The notes under the pieces: generated by a model
The model's input: the letters and a program-made list of their open reading frames with translations, nothing else
What the model was told of the DNA's origin: nothing
The model's database searches: none
Source: Coenobita brevimanus
Lineage: Eukaryota > Arthropoda > Malacostraca > Decapoda > Coenobitidae
Assembly: GCA_032717465.1 (NCBI GenBank)
Contig: CM064632.1
Span: 25,650,915-25,714,914 of the forward strand
Reading direction: 5' to 3'
DNA length: 64,000 nucleotides
Part shown: positions 24,267 through 35,611 of the stretch, in pieces
How the letters are laid out: each line of letters begins with the position of its first letter
Position numbering within the stretch: the stretch's first letter is position 1
Program-made: the position numbers and the translations under genes

Positions 24267-24484
24267 GTATTCTTGTCGGTTAAGGTGGCTCCCTAGCACT
24301 TCTTCCTTAGCGAATTATTTTTGGATACAGCTGGTTAGTGTAATTTTGTACGTTATGCAGGGTATTGTGATAATTGAATGATTTATATAAGAAGAGGAGA
24401 GCAAGGTGTAATAACCAAATAACCAAATATATCGCTTAGGAAGTTGTGGTAGGGAGCTTCTATAGCGGGTGAGAAGATGGGTCC
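24267..24484. mobile_element. Palindromic MITE-like repeat, family A (copy 2)
   Basis: Left arm GTATTCTTGTCGGTTAAGG, GGCTCCCTAGCACTTCTTCC, TTAGCGAATTATT; the right arm is its reverse complement in diverged form (ATATCGCTTAGGAAG, TAGGGAGCTTC, GGGTGAGAAGATGG). Inverted arms of about 55 bp around a ~100 bp A/T-rich core. The clearest copy for setting the ends. Confidence 0.65.
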
Positions 24485-24794
24485 GAAACAGCTTATATTT
24501 CCGACTGACTTCCACCGGACTATTTTATTAACAGCCAGGAGTGACATCAAAGAGTGAAGGGGTTAGTGAAGGCTGTGTGTAACCCCTCCAGTTGGAAAAG
24601 CCTCTCCCAAGCTGAATAAAATCGTCTGGGAGCAGCAGGGATGAAACATACCCCCTCCCCCCTCGTTTGTAGTGGTTAATTTCTCCAGTAGGAGAAAGTG
24701 TTTGTATTTTATTTTTGCTCTCTCCAAATAGTTTTCTTCTGTCTTAGGGGTATTTCGATCTTGTGACCTTAGAAACAGCCTTCACTAGTAGTAG
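24485..24794. other. No gene seen; one C/D core motif
   Basis: Holds GCTGAATAAAATCGTCTGGG at about 24610. No gene signal. Confidence 0.6.
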
Positions 24795-25400
24795 TCATCA
24801 TCATCATCATCATTTCTTTATTTCGTAATACAGTATTCATATAAAGATTACATAATATTACATAACCCAGAAATTCCGGAGGCCTGTGTACAGTACAGAA
24901 CATACTTAACAATAACATATCCTTCCGAAAGATGGAATTTGGTAGTCACTGAAAAAGTTATAGACTGTACACAATATACTCACATATATAATACATATAC
25001 ACTCACATGCACATACTGTACATAAAAATAACAAATCACTGCTGCTCTCTTAGGGCAATAAAAACTATAATTAATGATATAAAAAGATTACAAATTAAGC
25101 TGTAAAACACAGGAAAGAATAAAAATAAGTAAACCATAATGCTAAGACAAAAAATATAAAGATAAAAAAAATCATTATAAATATCTGCAAATTATAAAAA
25201 CAGAAAATCTACAGAACTAAATAAAAAATTATATAAGCATGTACTAAGAAATAAGAAAAAAAAATTAAAATCTAATAAAATAATAATAAAAGGCCACATA
25301 TGACTGTACATAAAAGTTACCAAAACTAAAAAATCTAAAATATAAGCAATACTAAAAGTGAAACTAAAAAAAATTATATAAAACAATTATACATATACAG

Positions 25401-25610
<210 letters not shown>

Positions 25611-25645
25611 AAATGTGGGATAAAAATCATGATAGAATTAAGCTC

Positions 25646-26236
25646 TTAGCCATAAAACATACAAGGATTGCGTCTGTCCTCGTGCCTTTGCATCCAGTCA
25701 ATCCGAGATCTCAGAATATCCAGCTCTTCATGAAAAATATTAACATTATATACATCCCTGAAGTATTTGAAAAGGTATTGCATAAAAAATCCCTCCTTGA
25801 TAAGTGGGATATTAATGCTAAAGATAGGGTTTAGCAACCTGAACACTCTCTTACAGTACCTTGCTTGGACTAGTGCAGTGTGATGCCTGAGCAGCATTTG
25901 ATTACACCGAGCTGCCGTGATGTGACTGCTGGCAATCATCGGTACTTCACATATACGCATCAATGCTTTGCTAAAAGCAATCTCAAAAGCTTTAAAATTT
26001 TTTGAGTTAAAGGAAGAATCATGGTTCCATAATGGAAGTCCATAGTCTGGTAAACAATAAGATTTAAAAAGAAATAAAAATGTGTCCCTGTCAACGGCTT
26101 TAAAATCCCTAAAAATACTATTAAATGAGGCATAAAAATTATTAAGTCTAAAAATAATATCGTCATTGTCTTTAAAATTAAAATGGACATTATGTCCATG
26201 GTAATTAAAAACCTTTACTACTTGCAGTGTATCACC
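25646..26236 (-). pseudogene. C-terminal part of the CR1-like reverse transcriptase (distal to insert)
   Basis: An open frame runs from the target-site duplication (26236) to 25646 in the phase required to continue the RT frame at 32594-33157. Visible pieces: RDFKAVDRDTFLFLFKSY, LPDYGLPLWNHDSSFN, ALMRICEVPMIASSHITAAR, RILNPIF-like RLLNPIFSINIPLI, WMQRHEDRRNPCMF. It lies after the RT core, in the thumb and C-terminal region. It has no start of its own and is cut off from the catalytic part by the insertion. Confidence 0.8.
26221..26236. other. Target-site duplication, left copy
   Basis: CTTGCAGTGTATCACC here equals 32578-32593. The leading CTT is ambiguous because the element ends in (TTC)n, so the true duplication is 13-16 bp. 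Confidence 0.92.
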
Positions 26237-26625
26237 CCCCCAAAACCAAGCCCGTTGTAGTCGTGGGGGGGCTCAGGGGTCTGGGGCTGGGACCTGATGG
26301 TGGGGGTGGTTTCCCTATGCCCTTCTTCCCCCCTATACCCTGCTTCCTCCTATACCCTGCTTCCCCCACCCTTGGGTCCCAGTCCTTGGCCCTACTAATT
26401 TTGCTTGGTCCTTTTTCTTCTCTTTTCTTCTTTTATTTTCTTTCTTCTCACCTTCCTAAGGTGTGAGAGCCGTGCTGATGGGATGCAAGGCTGTCTCTTT
26501 TATGTCAGTCGATAACGGCCTCAGGGAACCATGGGTACGGTAGCCCTTGTTTCTTTCACCCTTACTCTTGACTCGGGCTCTCAGGAGTGGACTAGTTAAA
26601 TCCCGCTTGAATAATTAGGCTCACC

Positions 26626-28596
26626 ATGGCCAATAATGAAATTATAAAAAAACCCCAAGGAGCAACGGGAGATGCTCCTCTAAAACCTTCTCCCGGTCAG
26701 GCGGATCCCCCTCCCCCTACTTTTCCGCCTCTTTCTTCCTCTTCCTATCCTTCTGTTTCTTCTTCTCCCCCCCCTCTCCTTCCCCCTCCCCTCTTTCCAA
26801 ACCCTCCAACAATAACATCAATTTTTGGTCGCCAGACATGGCCAAAATTTTTCAACATTGAACCCACAACAAATGACCTCACCCTCCATCTCTCTCTCCT
26901 TCAACAAATAGGTCCCGACGTCACTTTCACATCACGACCAAATGGAGACCGCCTCTTGACCGTTAAAACTGCTGCACAGGCTGAGAAGGTGAGGTCGCTC
27001 ACCGATCCCTCTGGCCATCCCATCTCAGCAACTCCAGATCTCCAATTAAACTCTAGTACTGGAACTGTTCTCATTCCCTCATACATAACAATTGGAGATC
27101 GTAACTTCTCAGAATGTTCCGCAGACATTCAAGCAATCTTGTCTGCACAACAACTACCAGTAATATCTGTTCAGTGCTACACACTTCCCCCCCAGGGGCG
27201 CCGCAAGTACTCCGCCAACATTGCCAAAATAATCTTTAAAGACCGCGATTTACCTGCCTCTCTCATCATTGGTGGTACACGACTTGCAGTCAAAGAATAT
27301 ACGCCTCGTCCTCGACAGTGCTCTTCTTGTTGGCGCTACGGCCACCCAGCTAAATACTGCAGGTCAGAGGCAGTGTGCCCAACCTGCGCCCAACCCGGCC
27401 ACACCTCCTTAGCCTGCGTAGCACAGAACCAAGTCTGCCCGAACTGCCAAGGTTCTCATGCTGCCTCGTCCCGGAACTGTCCAGAATACATTTTTGAATC
27501 GGAGGTCGCAAGGATTCGCTGGAAAGAAGGTCTCTCCCTCCGTGCAGCCCGTCAACGTGCCCGTGATTTAGGATTCTCCTCCCGTGTTACCTATGCTCGA
27601 GTGGCCCGGCCAATTTCCACTACCTCTGCCACCTCTCAGTCCTACCATACTACAACCACGACACACTCTAACTGCTTTTCTACCATCACCTTATCTGACA
27701 CACCTGTCCCCTTGGTATCGCCAGCCACCAGCTCCTCTACTATCTCAACCTCTTTTCCTGTCCCTACTCATACCTCCTCTTCACCTACCCCTCTGACTGT
27801 CACTATTGTCTCCTCTCCATCTGTCTCTACTCTCCCCTCTTCCACCTCCCCTTCTCCCTCCTCTTGTTCTGCCTCCTACTCTCAGGCCCCTTCAGTTTCT
27901 ATTTCCAACTCTTTCTCTGTCCTAGACTCTTCCACTCCTACCTCCTCCTTGTCACTTCCGTTGTCCACTCCCCTCTCTTCCCCCCATCGCCCTTCCAGTT
28001 CTGCTGCTCCACCCCGCTCATCCTCTTCCCAACACCAACAGTTACTTCCTCTGCCACAGCGTGATGCCCGCCGTCTGCCTGCCTCTGGCAAACGTGGGCT
28101 GCCTCCCACCACATCGGATACCAAGGGTACCACAAAACCCACACACTCTCCCCCAACTCGTAAAATGCGAATTACTCGTCCTTCGCCCTCCGTGACACCA
28201 ACAACAAAGATCCCTGTCTCAACCCAACGATCAGCTAGTTCCAACCCTATCCGGACTCCTCAAACCACTTCACAACCAGTTCCAGCTCCCCTGTCAACAC
28301 CACAGATGACACAATCAACAGGTGCCGAGAGTGAAACTCTCTCAGATATTATGGAATACTTAGCAACTCCTTTACAAGAACCACTGAGTCCCCCAAAAAT
28401 ACGTCATACAGCAGAAGTCCATTCAGCTCCTTCCGATCTTCCTCCCACTCTCATCCCTCCTTCCCCTTCTGCCCCTCTTTCATGTTCTAATCCCTCTCCT
28501 TTATCCCTCCCTATGCCACCAGGCTATAGCGACCGTCCTACTCATTCACTTCTTCCACACTCTGCTCCTATTCCTACCATTGAACCAACCGGGTGA
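26626..28596 (+). CDS. I-like ORF1: CCHC nucleic-acid-binding protein
   Basis: 656 residues; the start context CACCATGGCC is strong. The N-terminus is Pro/Ser-rich, then a folded region (about 65-225: TWPKFFNIEPTTNDLTLHLS ... GTRLAVKEYTPRP) of the pre-zinc-finger type seen in Gag-like ORF1 proteins, then three zinc knuckles at 232-245 (CSSCWRYGHPAKYC), 251-264 (CPTCAQPGHTSLAC) and 271-285 (CPNCQGSHAASSRNC). The second half is a long low-complexity Ser/Thr/Pro region. It should bind the element RNA in the RNP. It ends 134 bp before the ORF2 Met at 28731. Confidence 0.9.
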   Translation: MANNEIIKKPQGATGDAPLKPSPGQADPPPPTFPPLSSSSYPSVSSSPPPLLPPPLFPNPPTITSIFGRQTWPKFFNIEPTTNDLTLHLSLLQQIGPDVTFTSRPNGDRLLTVKTAAQAEKVRSLTDPSGHPISATPDLQLNSSTGTVLIPSYITIGDRNFSECSADIQAILSAQQLPVISVQCYTLPPQGRRKYSANIAKIIFKDRDLPASLIIGGTRLAVKEYTPRPRQCSSCWRYGHPAKYCRSEAVCPTCAQPGHTSLACVAQNQVCPNCQGSHAASSRNCPEYIFESEVARIRWKEGLSLRAARQRARDLGFSSRVTYARVARPISTTSATSQSYHTTTTTHSNCFSTITLSDTPVPLVSPATSSSTISTSFPVPTHTSSSPTPLTVTIVSSPSVSTLPSSTSPSPSSCSASYSQAPSVSISNSFSVLDSSTPTSSLSLPLSTPLSSPHRPSSSAAPPRSSSSQHQQLLPLPQRDARRLPASGKRGLPPTTSDTKGTTKPTHSPPTRKMRITRPSPSVTPTTKIPVSTQRSASSNPIRTPQTTSQPVPAPLSTPQMTQSTGAESETLSDIMEYLATPLQEPLSPPKIRHTAEVHSAPSDLPPTLIPPSPSAPLSCSNPSPLSLPMPPGYSDRPTHSLLPHSAPIPTIEPTG

Positions 28597-28730
28597 TGTG
28601 TGATACCCGTTCAACATAAATTCGTTTTTTACTATATCTTATTCTTTGTAAATTTTTGGTAACCTTTTACTTTTCTTTGATTTTACTTTTAGTTCTTTTA
28701 TTTTACTTTTTAGTGTTATACAATTTTAAT

Positions 28731-31700
28731 ATGTCTCTTTTACAATGGAACATGCGAAGTTTCATGGCCCACCGTAATGATCTACGGTATCTACTTTCAG
28801 TTCACCATCCTTCAATAGTCTGTTTACAAGAACTCCGTTTGTCTTCCCCACCAGTACCCATACCTGACTATTGTTTCTTGTTTTCTCCTGCTTCTCTTCC
28901 TGTTTCCGCCATTTTAGTTCATAACACAGTCCCATTAGAATATCTGTCGCTTCACACCATTGTTCCATGTCATTTTGTTCGTGTTTTTCTTGAACAATGG
29001 ATTACGATAGTGTCTGTATATTTCTCTCCCTCCCAACCTATTGATTTCCCAGCTTTAACCCTTTTATTATCACAATTACCCACTCCAATTTTATTAATGG
29101 GAGATTTTAACTGTCGCCACGCTTTGTGGGGCGATGATGTTACAAATTTGCGTGGCCGCCACCTTGAATCTTTTATTTTTAATAACGATTTATCCATACT
29201 GAATACGGGAACTTATACACATTTTGACCCTAGAACTCACACTTTTTCCTGTCTTGATCTCTCCCTATGCTCCCCTTCTCTTTCCCTAGATTTCCATTGG
29301 TCTGTTCTTTCAGACGTTTTATATAGCGACCACTTTCCTATCAAACTTACTCTTACCACATATCGTCCTGTACTCAGACCTCCTCGATGGTGTTTCCCGA
29401 AAGCTGACTGGCCGTCATTTACTTCTCTGACTGTTCCTACTGTACCTCCTTCTTCATTCTCTATTATTTTAGATATGCTCACTTATTTTAATGAATTAAT
29501 TCTTAGTGCAGCTTTGACCGCGATCCCTAGGTTGTCCCGTCCTTTTACTTCTAAGTGTGTACCTTGGTGGGATTCAGACTGTACTGTAGCACTCCGTGTT
29601 AAACGTGCACGTTGGAAGAGTTACCTACGCAAACGCAACACTGCGGATGAACAGAATGCATTTCTGCTGTTTAAAAAGGCCCGTGCCCGTCTTCGAAAGA
29701 TTGTTAAACAGGCTAAACGCCGTAGCTGGAGGTCATACGTTTCCACCATTACTACCAATACACCCATTGCATCCGTCTGGAAACGTATACGCAAAATAGC
29801 GGGTAAGCATCTTCCTATGCCCTCCCCTGTCCTACACTTAGATGGAGAGTCAGTAGCAGATGCTCATCTAGTTGCTAATGGCTTAGGTCGTCACTTCAGT
29901 AATGTTAGTAGCGGCTCTCATCTCTCACCTGAATTTCATACCCTTAAAGCTGCTACTGAATGTACGCCTGTTGTCTTCAAGCTGTCGTCTAGTCAGTCAT
30001 ATAACGCGCCATTCACACTCCATGAATTGACCTCTGCCCTTCGTCTGTGTAAGAACACTTGCGAGGGTCCTGATGGCATACACTATAATATGCTCCGTCA
30101 CCTTTCCCCTCAGGCCATGGCCTTATTAATAACTATTTATAATCGTATCTGGACAGAGGGTGTTCTTCCCCTCTCATTTCGTGATGCTGTCATTCTCCCA
30201 TTTCTTAAACCGGGAAAGCAAGGCCATGTCCCTCAAGATTATCGCCCCATTGCTCTTACTAGCTGTCTTTGCAAATTGTTTGAGCGTATGATAAATCATC
30301 GCCTTATGTGGCTTCTAGAATCCAAGCAACTTTTGTCTTCTTCACAATTTGGTTTTCGAAAAGCTCGCGGCACCTTAACTCCCCTCCTAAATCTTGAGAC
30401 TTATATCCGTTCAGCCTTTGCCACTCAACACTCTGTTATCGCAGTGTTCTTCGACCTTGAGAAAGCTTATGACACAGCCTGGCGCTACCATATTTTAAGC
30501 ACAGTTCGCTCTTGTGGTATTGATGGTAATCTTGGTGTCTTTTTAAAGAATTTTCTATCAACTCGTTTCTTTAGAGTCCGTGTTCAACATACCTATTCAG
30601 ACTCATTTCCACAATACGAAGGTGTTCCCCAAGGCAGTGTTCTTAGCACTACTCTATTTTTATTAGCAATTAATGGGATTGTTTCTTGTCTCCCAGTTGG
30701 TGTCCGTTCTTCTTTGTATGTTGATGATTTTGCAATATATGCCTCAAATCCTGACATCTCTGCCCTTGGTGCTCTTATTCAACGTGCAGTTTCCGCTGCC
30801 TCAGAATGGGCCACTTCTCATGGCTTTCGGTTCTCTCCTCTTAAGTCTCATGCTATTACTTTTAATCGTTCTCATCATATTCCTCAAGCACCTCTTTTTC
30901 TTTATGGCTCTCCTCTCCCGTACAAAACCTCCGCTTCCTTTCTTGGCCTTCTTTTCGATTCCCGTCTTACTTGGAAGGATCATATTACCTCCTTGAAAAC
31001 CTCAGCCTTGCAACGCCTCCGTCTCTTGCAAACTTTGTCTCATGTGTCGTGTGGTGCTGATCGAGCTACTCTCCTTCGCCTCCATATTGTTCTCATTCTC
31101 TCCAAACTTGACTATGCATGCCAAGTCTATTCTTCTGCCTCAGACACCGTCTTCCAACAACTTGATTCTGTACATCATTACGGTTTGCGTCTGGCTCTTG
31201 GTGCCTTTAAGTCCTCCCCAGTTGAGAGTCTGTATGCTGAATCAGGAGTTCCATCACTCTTCCGTCGTCGCGCTCTTCTTTCTCTTCGTACCTATGCTAA
31301 GTTGCACTGTTTTCCTCATACCCCTTCTCTACTTCCTCCCAGTCCTGACCCAGGCATATTTTCCACTCCTAGGACCAAGCCACCATTTGCAGTTCGAACC
31401 CGTACTCTTCTCTCGCGCTCCTCTCTTACTGTTAGTAATGTTTTTCCTTTCCGCACTTGTCTTTTTCCTCCATGGTTACTTCCTCGACCCCACATTTGTT
31501 CTTCCATTTTCCCTTATTCCAAGTCCAATTCTCCTCCTTTCATTCTTCGTTCTCGGTTTTCAGACCATCTCTCCCAACATTCCTCTGCAGTCCCTATATA
31601 CACTGATGGTTCAAAAACTCCTGCTGGCGTTGGATTTGCGATACTCTTTCCTGACACTCATTATCATTTTAGCCTTCCTACCTATGCACGTGTTCTAACA

Positions 31701-32423
31701 GCAGAATTATATGCCCTCTTGTTTGCGTTGCGGTATATTTGTCATGCCTCTTCTTCCTCATTTGTGATATTCTCTGATTCATATAGTGCTCTATCCCTTC
31801 TTCAGTCACCTTCGGCATCTCACCCTCTGGTTCTTCGTATCTTGGAATGGTTGTTCCGTATCTCCTCCCGTCGTAAAACAGTCCAGTTCTGTTGGGTCCC
31901 AGGACATGTGGGCATCGCAGGCAATGAACGTGCTGATCAGTTGGCTCGCATGGCAGTTAGCAGGGATGTCTCTCCTTCCTTCCTCATTCCAGTCTCTGAC
32001 CTTCTTCCTGCTCTGTCATCCTTCCTTCAGCACCGGTGGCAGTCTTGTTGGGACTCTATCACTAATAACAAACTACGTGTTGTTAAACCGTTTATTTCTC
32101 ATTGGTTGACCCCTTGCCACCGTAATAGGAGGTGGGAGACTGCTTTAGCTCGCCTCAGAATCGGTCATACACGACTTACCCACTCTTATATGATGTCTGG
32201 TGATCGCCCTCCCCTTTGTACTCGTTGCAATACCATTCTTTCTGTACGCCATATTTTCCTTGATCGTCCACTTTACACACTACAGCGACGTATTGCATTT
32301 CCATTTTTGTCTCACCTCCAACGTCCCCCCCTTCTTGCAGACTTTCTCCGAGAGTCATCGTATTTTTCCCTCCATAATATCATGTCCTTCCTTACCTCTA
32401 TTGGTCTTCTTTCCGACATCTAA
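28731..32423 (+). CDS. I-like ORF2: endonuclease, reverse transcriptase, RNase H
   Basis: 1230 residues from ATG at 28731; an upstream in-frame Met at 28656 would add a hydrophobic, non-conserved leader, so I prefer the later one. Endonuclease motifs: LLQWNMRSF, VCLQELRL, LLMGDFNCRH, YSDHFPI. RT: YRPIALTSCLCKLFERMI, FFDLEKAYDTAW, GVPQGSVLSTTLFLLAING, catalytic SLYVDDFAIYA. RNase H: Asp in IYTDGSKTPAG, Glu in TAELYALLFAL, Asp in FSDSYSALSL, WVPGHVGIAGNERADQLA. The protein would nick the target, prime on it and copy the RNA. Near the C-terminus a CxxC...H finger (CTRCNTILSVRHIFLDRP) has Arg where the last Cys usually lies, which could weaken it. Confidence 0.93.
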   Translation: MSLLQWNMRSFMAHRNDLRYLLSVHHPSIVCLQELRLSSPPVPIPDYCFLFSPASLPVSAILVHNTVPLEYLSLHTIVPCHFVRVFLEQWITIVSVYFSPSQPIDFPALTLLLSQLPTPILLMGDFNCRHALWGDDVTNLRGRHLESFIFNNDLSILNTGTYTHFDPRTHTFSCLDLSLCSPSLSLDFHWSVLSDVLYSDHFPIKLTLTTYRPVLRPPRWCFPKADWPSFTSLTVPTVPPSSFSIILDMLTYFNELILSAALTAIPRLSRPFTSKCVPWWDSDCTVALRVKRARWKSYLRKRNTADEQNAFLLFKKARARLRKIVKQAKRRSWRSYVSTITTNTPIASVWKRIRKIAGKHLPMPSPVLHLDGESVADAHLVANGLGRHFSNVSSGSHLSPEFHTLKAATECTPVVFKLSSSQSYNAPFTLHELTSALRLCKNTCEGPDGIHYNMLRHLSPQAMALLITIYNRIWTEGVLPLSFRDAVILPFLKPGKQGHVPQDYRPIALTSCLCKLFERMINHRLMWLLESKQLLSSSQFGFRKARGTLTPLLNLETYIRSAFATQHSVIAVFFDLEKAYDTAWRYHILSTVRSCGIDGNLGVFLKNFLSTRFFRVRVQHTYSDSFPQYEGVPQGSVLSTTLFLLAINGIVSCLPVGVRSSLYVDDFAIYASNPDISALGALIQRAVSAASEWATSHGFRFSPLKSHAITFNRSHHIPQAPLFLYGSPLPYKTSASFLGLLFDSRLTWKDHITSLKTSALQRLRLLQTLSHVSCGADRATLLRLHIVLILSKLDYACQVYSSASDTVFQQLDSVHHYGLRLALGAFKSSPVESLYAESGVPSLFRRRALLSLRTYAKLHCFPHTPSLLPPSPDPGIFSTPRTKPPFAVRTRTLLSRSSLTVSNVFPFRTCLFPPWLLPRPHICSSIFPYSKSNSPPFILRSRFSDHLSQHSSAVPIYTDGSKTPAGVGFAILFPDTHYHFSLPTYARVLTAELYALLFALRYICHASSSSFVIFSDSYSALSLLQSPSASHPLVLRILEWLFRISSRRKTVQFCWVPGHVGIAGNERADQLARMAVSRDVSPSFLIPVSDLLPALSSFLQHRWQSCWDSITNNKLRVVKPFISHWLTPCHRNRRWETALARLRIGHTRLTHSYMMSGDRPPLCTRCNTILSVRHIFLDRPLYTLQRRIAFPFLSHLQRPPLLADFLRESSYFSLHNIMSFLTSIGLLSDI

Positions 32424-32577
32424 TTCCGTTCCTTTTTTCAATAGCCCCATCTGTGATATGATATACTCCTTCCATTGACCTATTTCTTTTGGCCCACCCA
32501 ACGTACACAACTTGTAGCCGATGATCCGGCTTTGTGCTGGATTTTGGCACTAGGTTCTTATTGTTCTTCTTCTTCTT

Positions 32578-32593
32578 CTTGCAGTGTATCACC
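32578..32593. other. Target-site duplication, right copy
   Basis: Identical to 26221-26236. It lies directly in the coding frame of the CR1-like RT. Confidence 0.92.
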
Positions 32594-33157
32594 GTTCAGC
32601 TCAATGCTCTCTGTTGTCTCATCCACTTTGTTACTAAAAATAACACACTTAGATTTTGTCCTGTTAACCGTAAGCAAATGTTCATCTATACAGGCACAAA
32701 GTTTACTATATAAAGTGTCCATTTCTGCAGGTGTTTCTGCCAGTAGTACTAAGTCATCTGCATAAGCTAATATATTGCATCTGAGTTCTCCATAGCAGCA
32801 TCCAACATCAGTGTCTGTTATCTCATTAATAATGCTGTCTATATAAAAATTAAATAAGAAAGGTGACAAAACTCCTCCTTGTCTCACACCTTTCTCTATA
32901 AAACAGTAATTACTAAAAGAATCTCGCCATTTAATATTAGCTTGCTGGTTTCTTAGGTAATGCAGAATCATTAGTACCACGTCAACTGGCAGAGAACACC
33001 GTAGCAACTTCTTACCTAAAATAAAGTGGTCTACCCTATCAAAAGCTTTACTTAAATCAATGAATGTGGCTAGGCCTGATCTCTTGTACCTAGAGTAGCA
33101 CTTCATAATTTCTTTTAAAACAAGCATCAGTGGTCGATGAGCCAGATTTAAAACCAA
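32594..33157 (-). pseudogene. CR1-like reverse transcriptase, catalytic core
   Basis: Contains FIDLSKAFDRVDH, EKGVRQGGVLSPFLFNFYID and the active-site box ILAYADDLVLLA, followed by TVNRTKSKCVIF. The frame runs up to the target-site duplication and resumes at 26236. It is one frame off from the upstream segment ending near 33110, so a frameshift (2 bp loss or equivalent) lies at about 33110-33150, just before the RT core. Confidence 0.85.
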
Positions 33158-34925
33158 ACTGTCTATAATTTAAAACGAGCTTCTCGGATACGATATCTAA
33201 AATAAATAATTCAAAAATCTTTAAAAGGCATGATGACTGCATTACTGGTCGATAGTTAGATGAATCTGTTACATTCTTTTTAGTATCTTTTAATACAGGG
33301 GTGATGGTACCCTTCAGTAAATTCCCAGGGAGGTAACAATGAGCAAAGCACGTATTATAAAAACGGGCAAGATAACATAAAAAATACTCTGAGGCGTTCC
33401 TTAAAAATAGTGAATTAACCTGGTCATGACCTTGTCCAGCGTTGAGGCGGTGTATTAGCTTTCTTAGAGTTATGCTGGAGATTGTCAAACACATCTTTCT
33501 CTCGTGAGGCCAGGCTCTTCTTATCTCGTTACAAATATTCACCTCCGCATCCGCAGCACTATGAGGCTGATTGCGTAAGAATTTCTCATAAAAAACTTGA
33601 TTTATTTCCAAGTCACCATTGTGACCATCGATAACATTTGAGAGTTTGTTAATACATTTATTTTTCTTAACTTCACTCCAAAAGTGAATTTTATTTTTGT
33701 TACAGAATTTGTCCACAAGAGACCGGCAGATTTCTCTGTGTTCATTCTTTTTACATTCATTGAGGACTCGCTTAAACTCTTTTCTGGAACTTAGCATCTC
33801 TTCATGTAGAGTTGTACCTCTTAATCTGCCATGCCTTACCCAGTTAAGATATTTTATTCTGGCAGCACTGTGTTTGTCCTTGACACAACGATTCCACCCT
33901 GGGATTACATTAAATTTGTTTTTCTTAATACATCGTCTCATATATTTTTGGCTAGAGATCTGGATGCTATTCGTGATGATTTCATACAGTTCATCAATCA
34001 TTTTAAGATGCCCTGGGTCACGGCAACCTGTTCTACAGCAGTCATGTATGGGTAGAGAGTAATAATCATGTAGATAGGCATCAACTGACTGACTAATGTC
34101 ACAAATTTCATGATCTTTAAGTTTATCCCACTTTATAGATAACTGTGTTTTATTACTGGAGTATATGTGAGAATGAATTGCCGACAAACCTCCGGTTAAA
34201 CTAACTGTGGCTTCCAGTGGTAAATGATCAGAGCCAATAATGCTTTGCCGTATGCCCATATTTTCTATCTTTATACAGTTATGCTCATTGCCCAAAACAT
34301 GATCTAGTCATTTAGACACAGAGTTGCCGTAGCCCATGAACGTGTAAGAATTACTGTCAAGGTTGTCCACATCAAAGCATCGTAAGGAATTTCTGTTCAT
34401 AAAATCAGAAAGATTTCTCCAAGCTCTTCCATAAAAAGGGTCAGCATTAAAATCACCTATTAAAAACACACAGTCATAATTCAAAGCATCAAGGAAATGA
34501 TCCAGCCTGGAGAGTGATTCAAGATAGTTATTTAAAGTTGTAACTTCCCATACATCACTCTTCAAGTAAACATTAATAAAAACAATTGTAAAACCAAAAA
34601 TATTAACACTAAAAACCATAAAATTCTTCTCTAATATTATTTCATTAATCTTTAAATGTACGTCTTTTTTCCATAGGATGGCCATACCTCCTTCTGGCCT
34701 GCCCCCCGTGCTGGTTAAGGCCTTATCGGAGAATGTGGCACCCACACCAACACAGTCATAGTCTTCATCAACAAAATCTAAAATACCAAGTTTATCGTTA
34801 GTTATAAAAGTTTCTTGTAAAAATATAAAATCATAACCTGATGATGTTAACTTTCCAACTGGATCAATATTTTTCCTCAGAGAACAGCAGTTATACGTAC
34901 AAAATTTTATAAAACCAGAAGCCAT
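33110..34925 (-). pseudogene. CR1-like endonuclease and N-terminal RT
   Basis: Endonuclease motifs from the first Met: TYNCCSLRKN, FIFLQETFI, FLIGDFNADP, then a TGA at 34308-34310 replacing what is probably a Trp codon, followed in frame by DHVLGN and IIGSDHLPLEA. After this come the RT approach (PVLKDTKKNVTDSSNYRPVM, LKIFELFILD) and FGFKSGSSTTDAC, where the frame shifts. One nonsense codon and one frameshift therefore disable it apart from the large insertion. Confidence 0.85.
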
Positions 34926-35046
34926 GATAAAATGGAAAAAGAAAGTCTAAAAAGGGAATAAAAATAAATTTTTTTCTTAATTGTATTAACCGATAATAAA
35001 AAGAAAGATATTTATTTAAAAAAAAAAAATCAGCTAAGAACTATAT

Positions 35047-35579
35047 TTACGGTACCTGTCTCTTGAATCTGTCCAAAAACTTATCTACAATAATGTCCTC
35101 AGGCCAAAGTTCTGGGTTAAACAGTCTCTCCCTCTCAGAAAGTTTTAGTGTCACCTTAAAAGCTTGATGCTCATCAGTTCTAATCACTAATTTAGACACC
35201 GATAAAACTTGCACCCCAAAAACATCAAAAATAAAATTCTTCAAATCATCACAGGACACGTTATTATCTACTCTTCCTATAAAAATATCAATTAATCTTG
35301 TGGCTGCTTTAACTGCAGAGCTACCAGTCCTAAACACGCCTGTCACTCTCGTAGTTACCTTATGACTGTCCTTTCTTACTCTCCTCCGATTGACAAGTGT
35401 CCACCCTTCATTCTCCGATGTAGTGTCAGGAGGGGCCCTGGAGTTCCTACTGGCAGGGACGAGGCAACCATCCTTAGGTATAGCACCTGTATCCTTAGCG
35501 GTCAACCCATGCGGTGGTGGGCTGCGTAGTAGTAGTAGTAGTGGTAGTAGTAGTAGTGGTGGTGGTAGTAGTGGTGGTG

Positions 35580-35611
<32 letters not shown>

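Larger units (their letters stand above)
26237..32577 (+). mobile_element. Full-length I-superfamily non-LTR retrotransposon
   Basis: 6.34 kb, with a G/C-rich ~390 bp 5' UTR, ORF1 with three CCHC knuckles, ORF2 with endonuclease, RT and a C-terminal RNase H, a ~155 bp 3' UTR and a (TTC)n-like tail. RNase H after RT with CCHC-bearing ORF1 marks the I superfamily (I/Nimb type). The perfect flanking duplication in the middle of another element's RT shows endonuclease-driven insertion. Both frames are open, so this copy may have been active recently. Confidence 0.93.
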
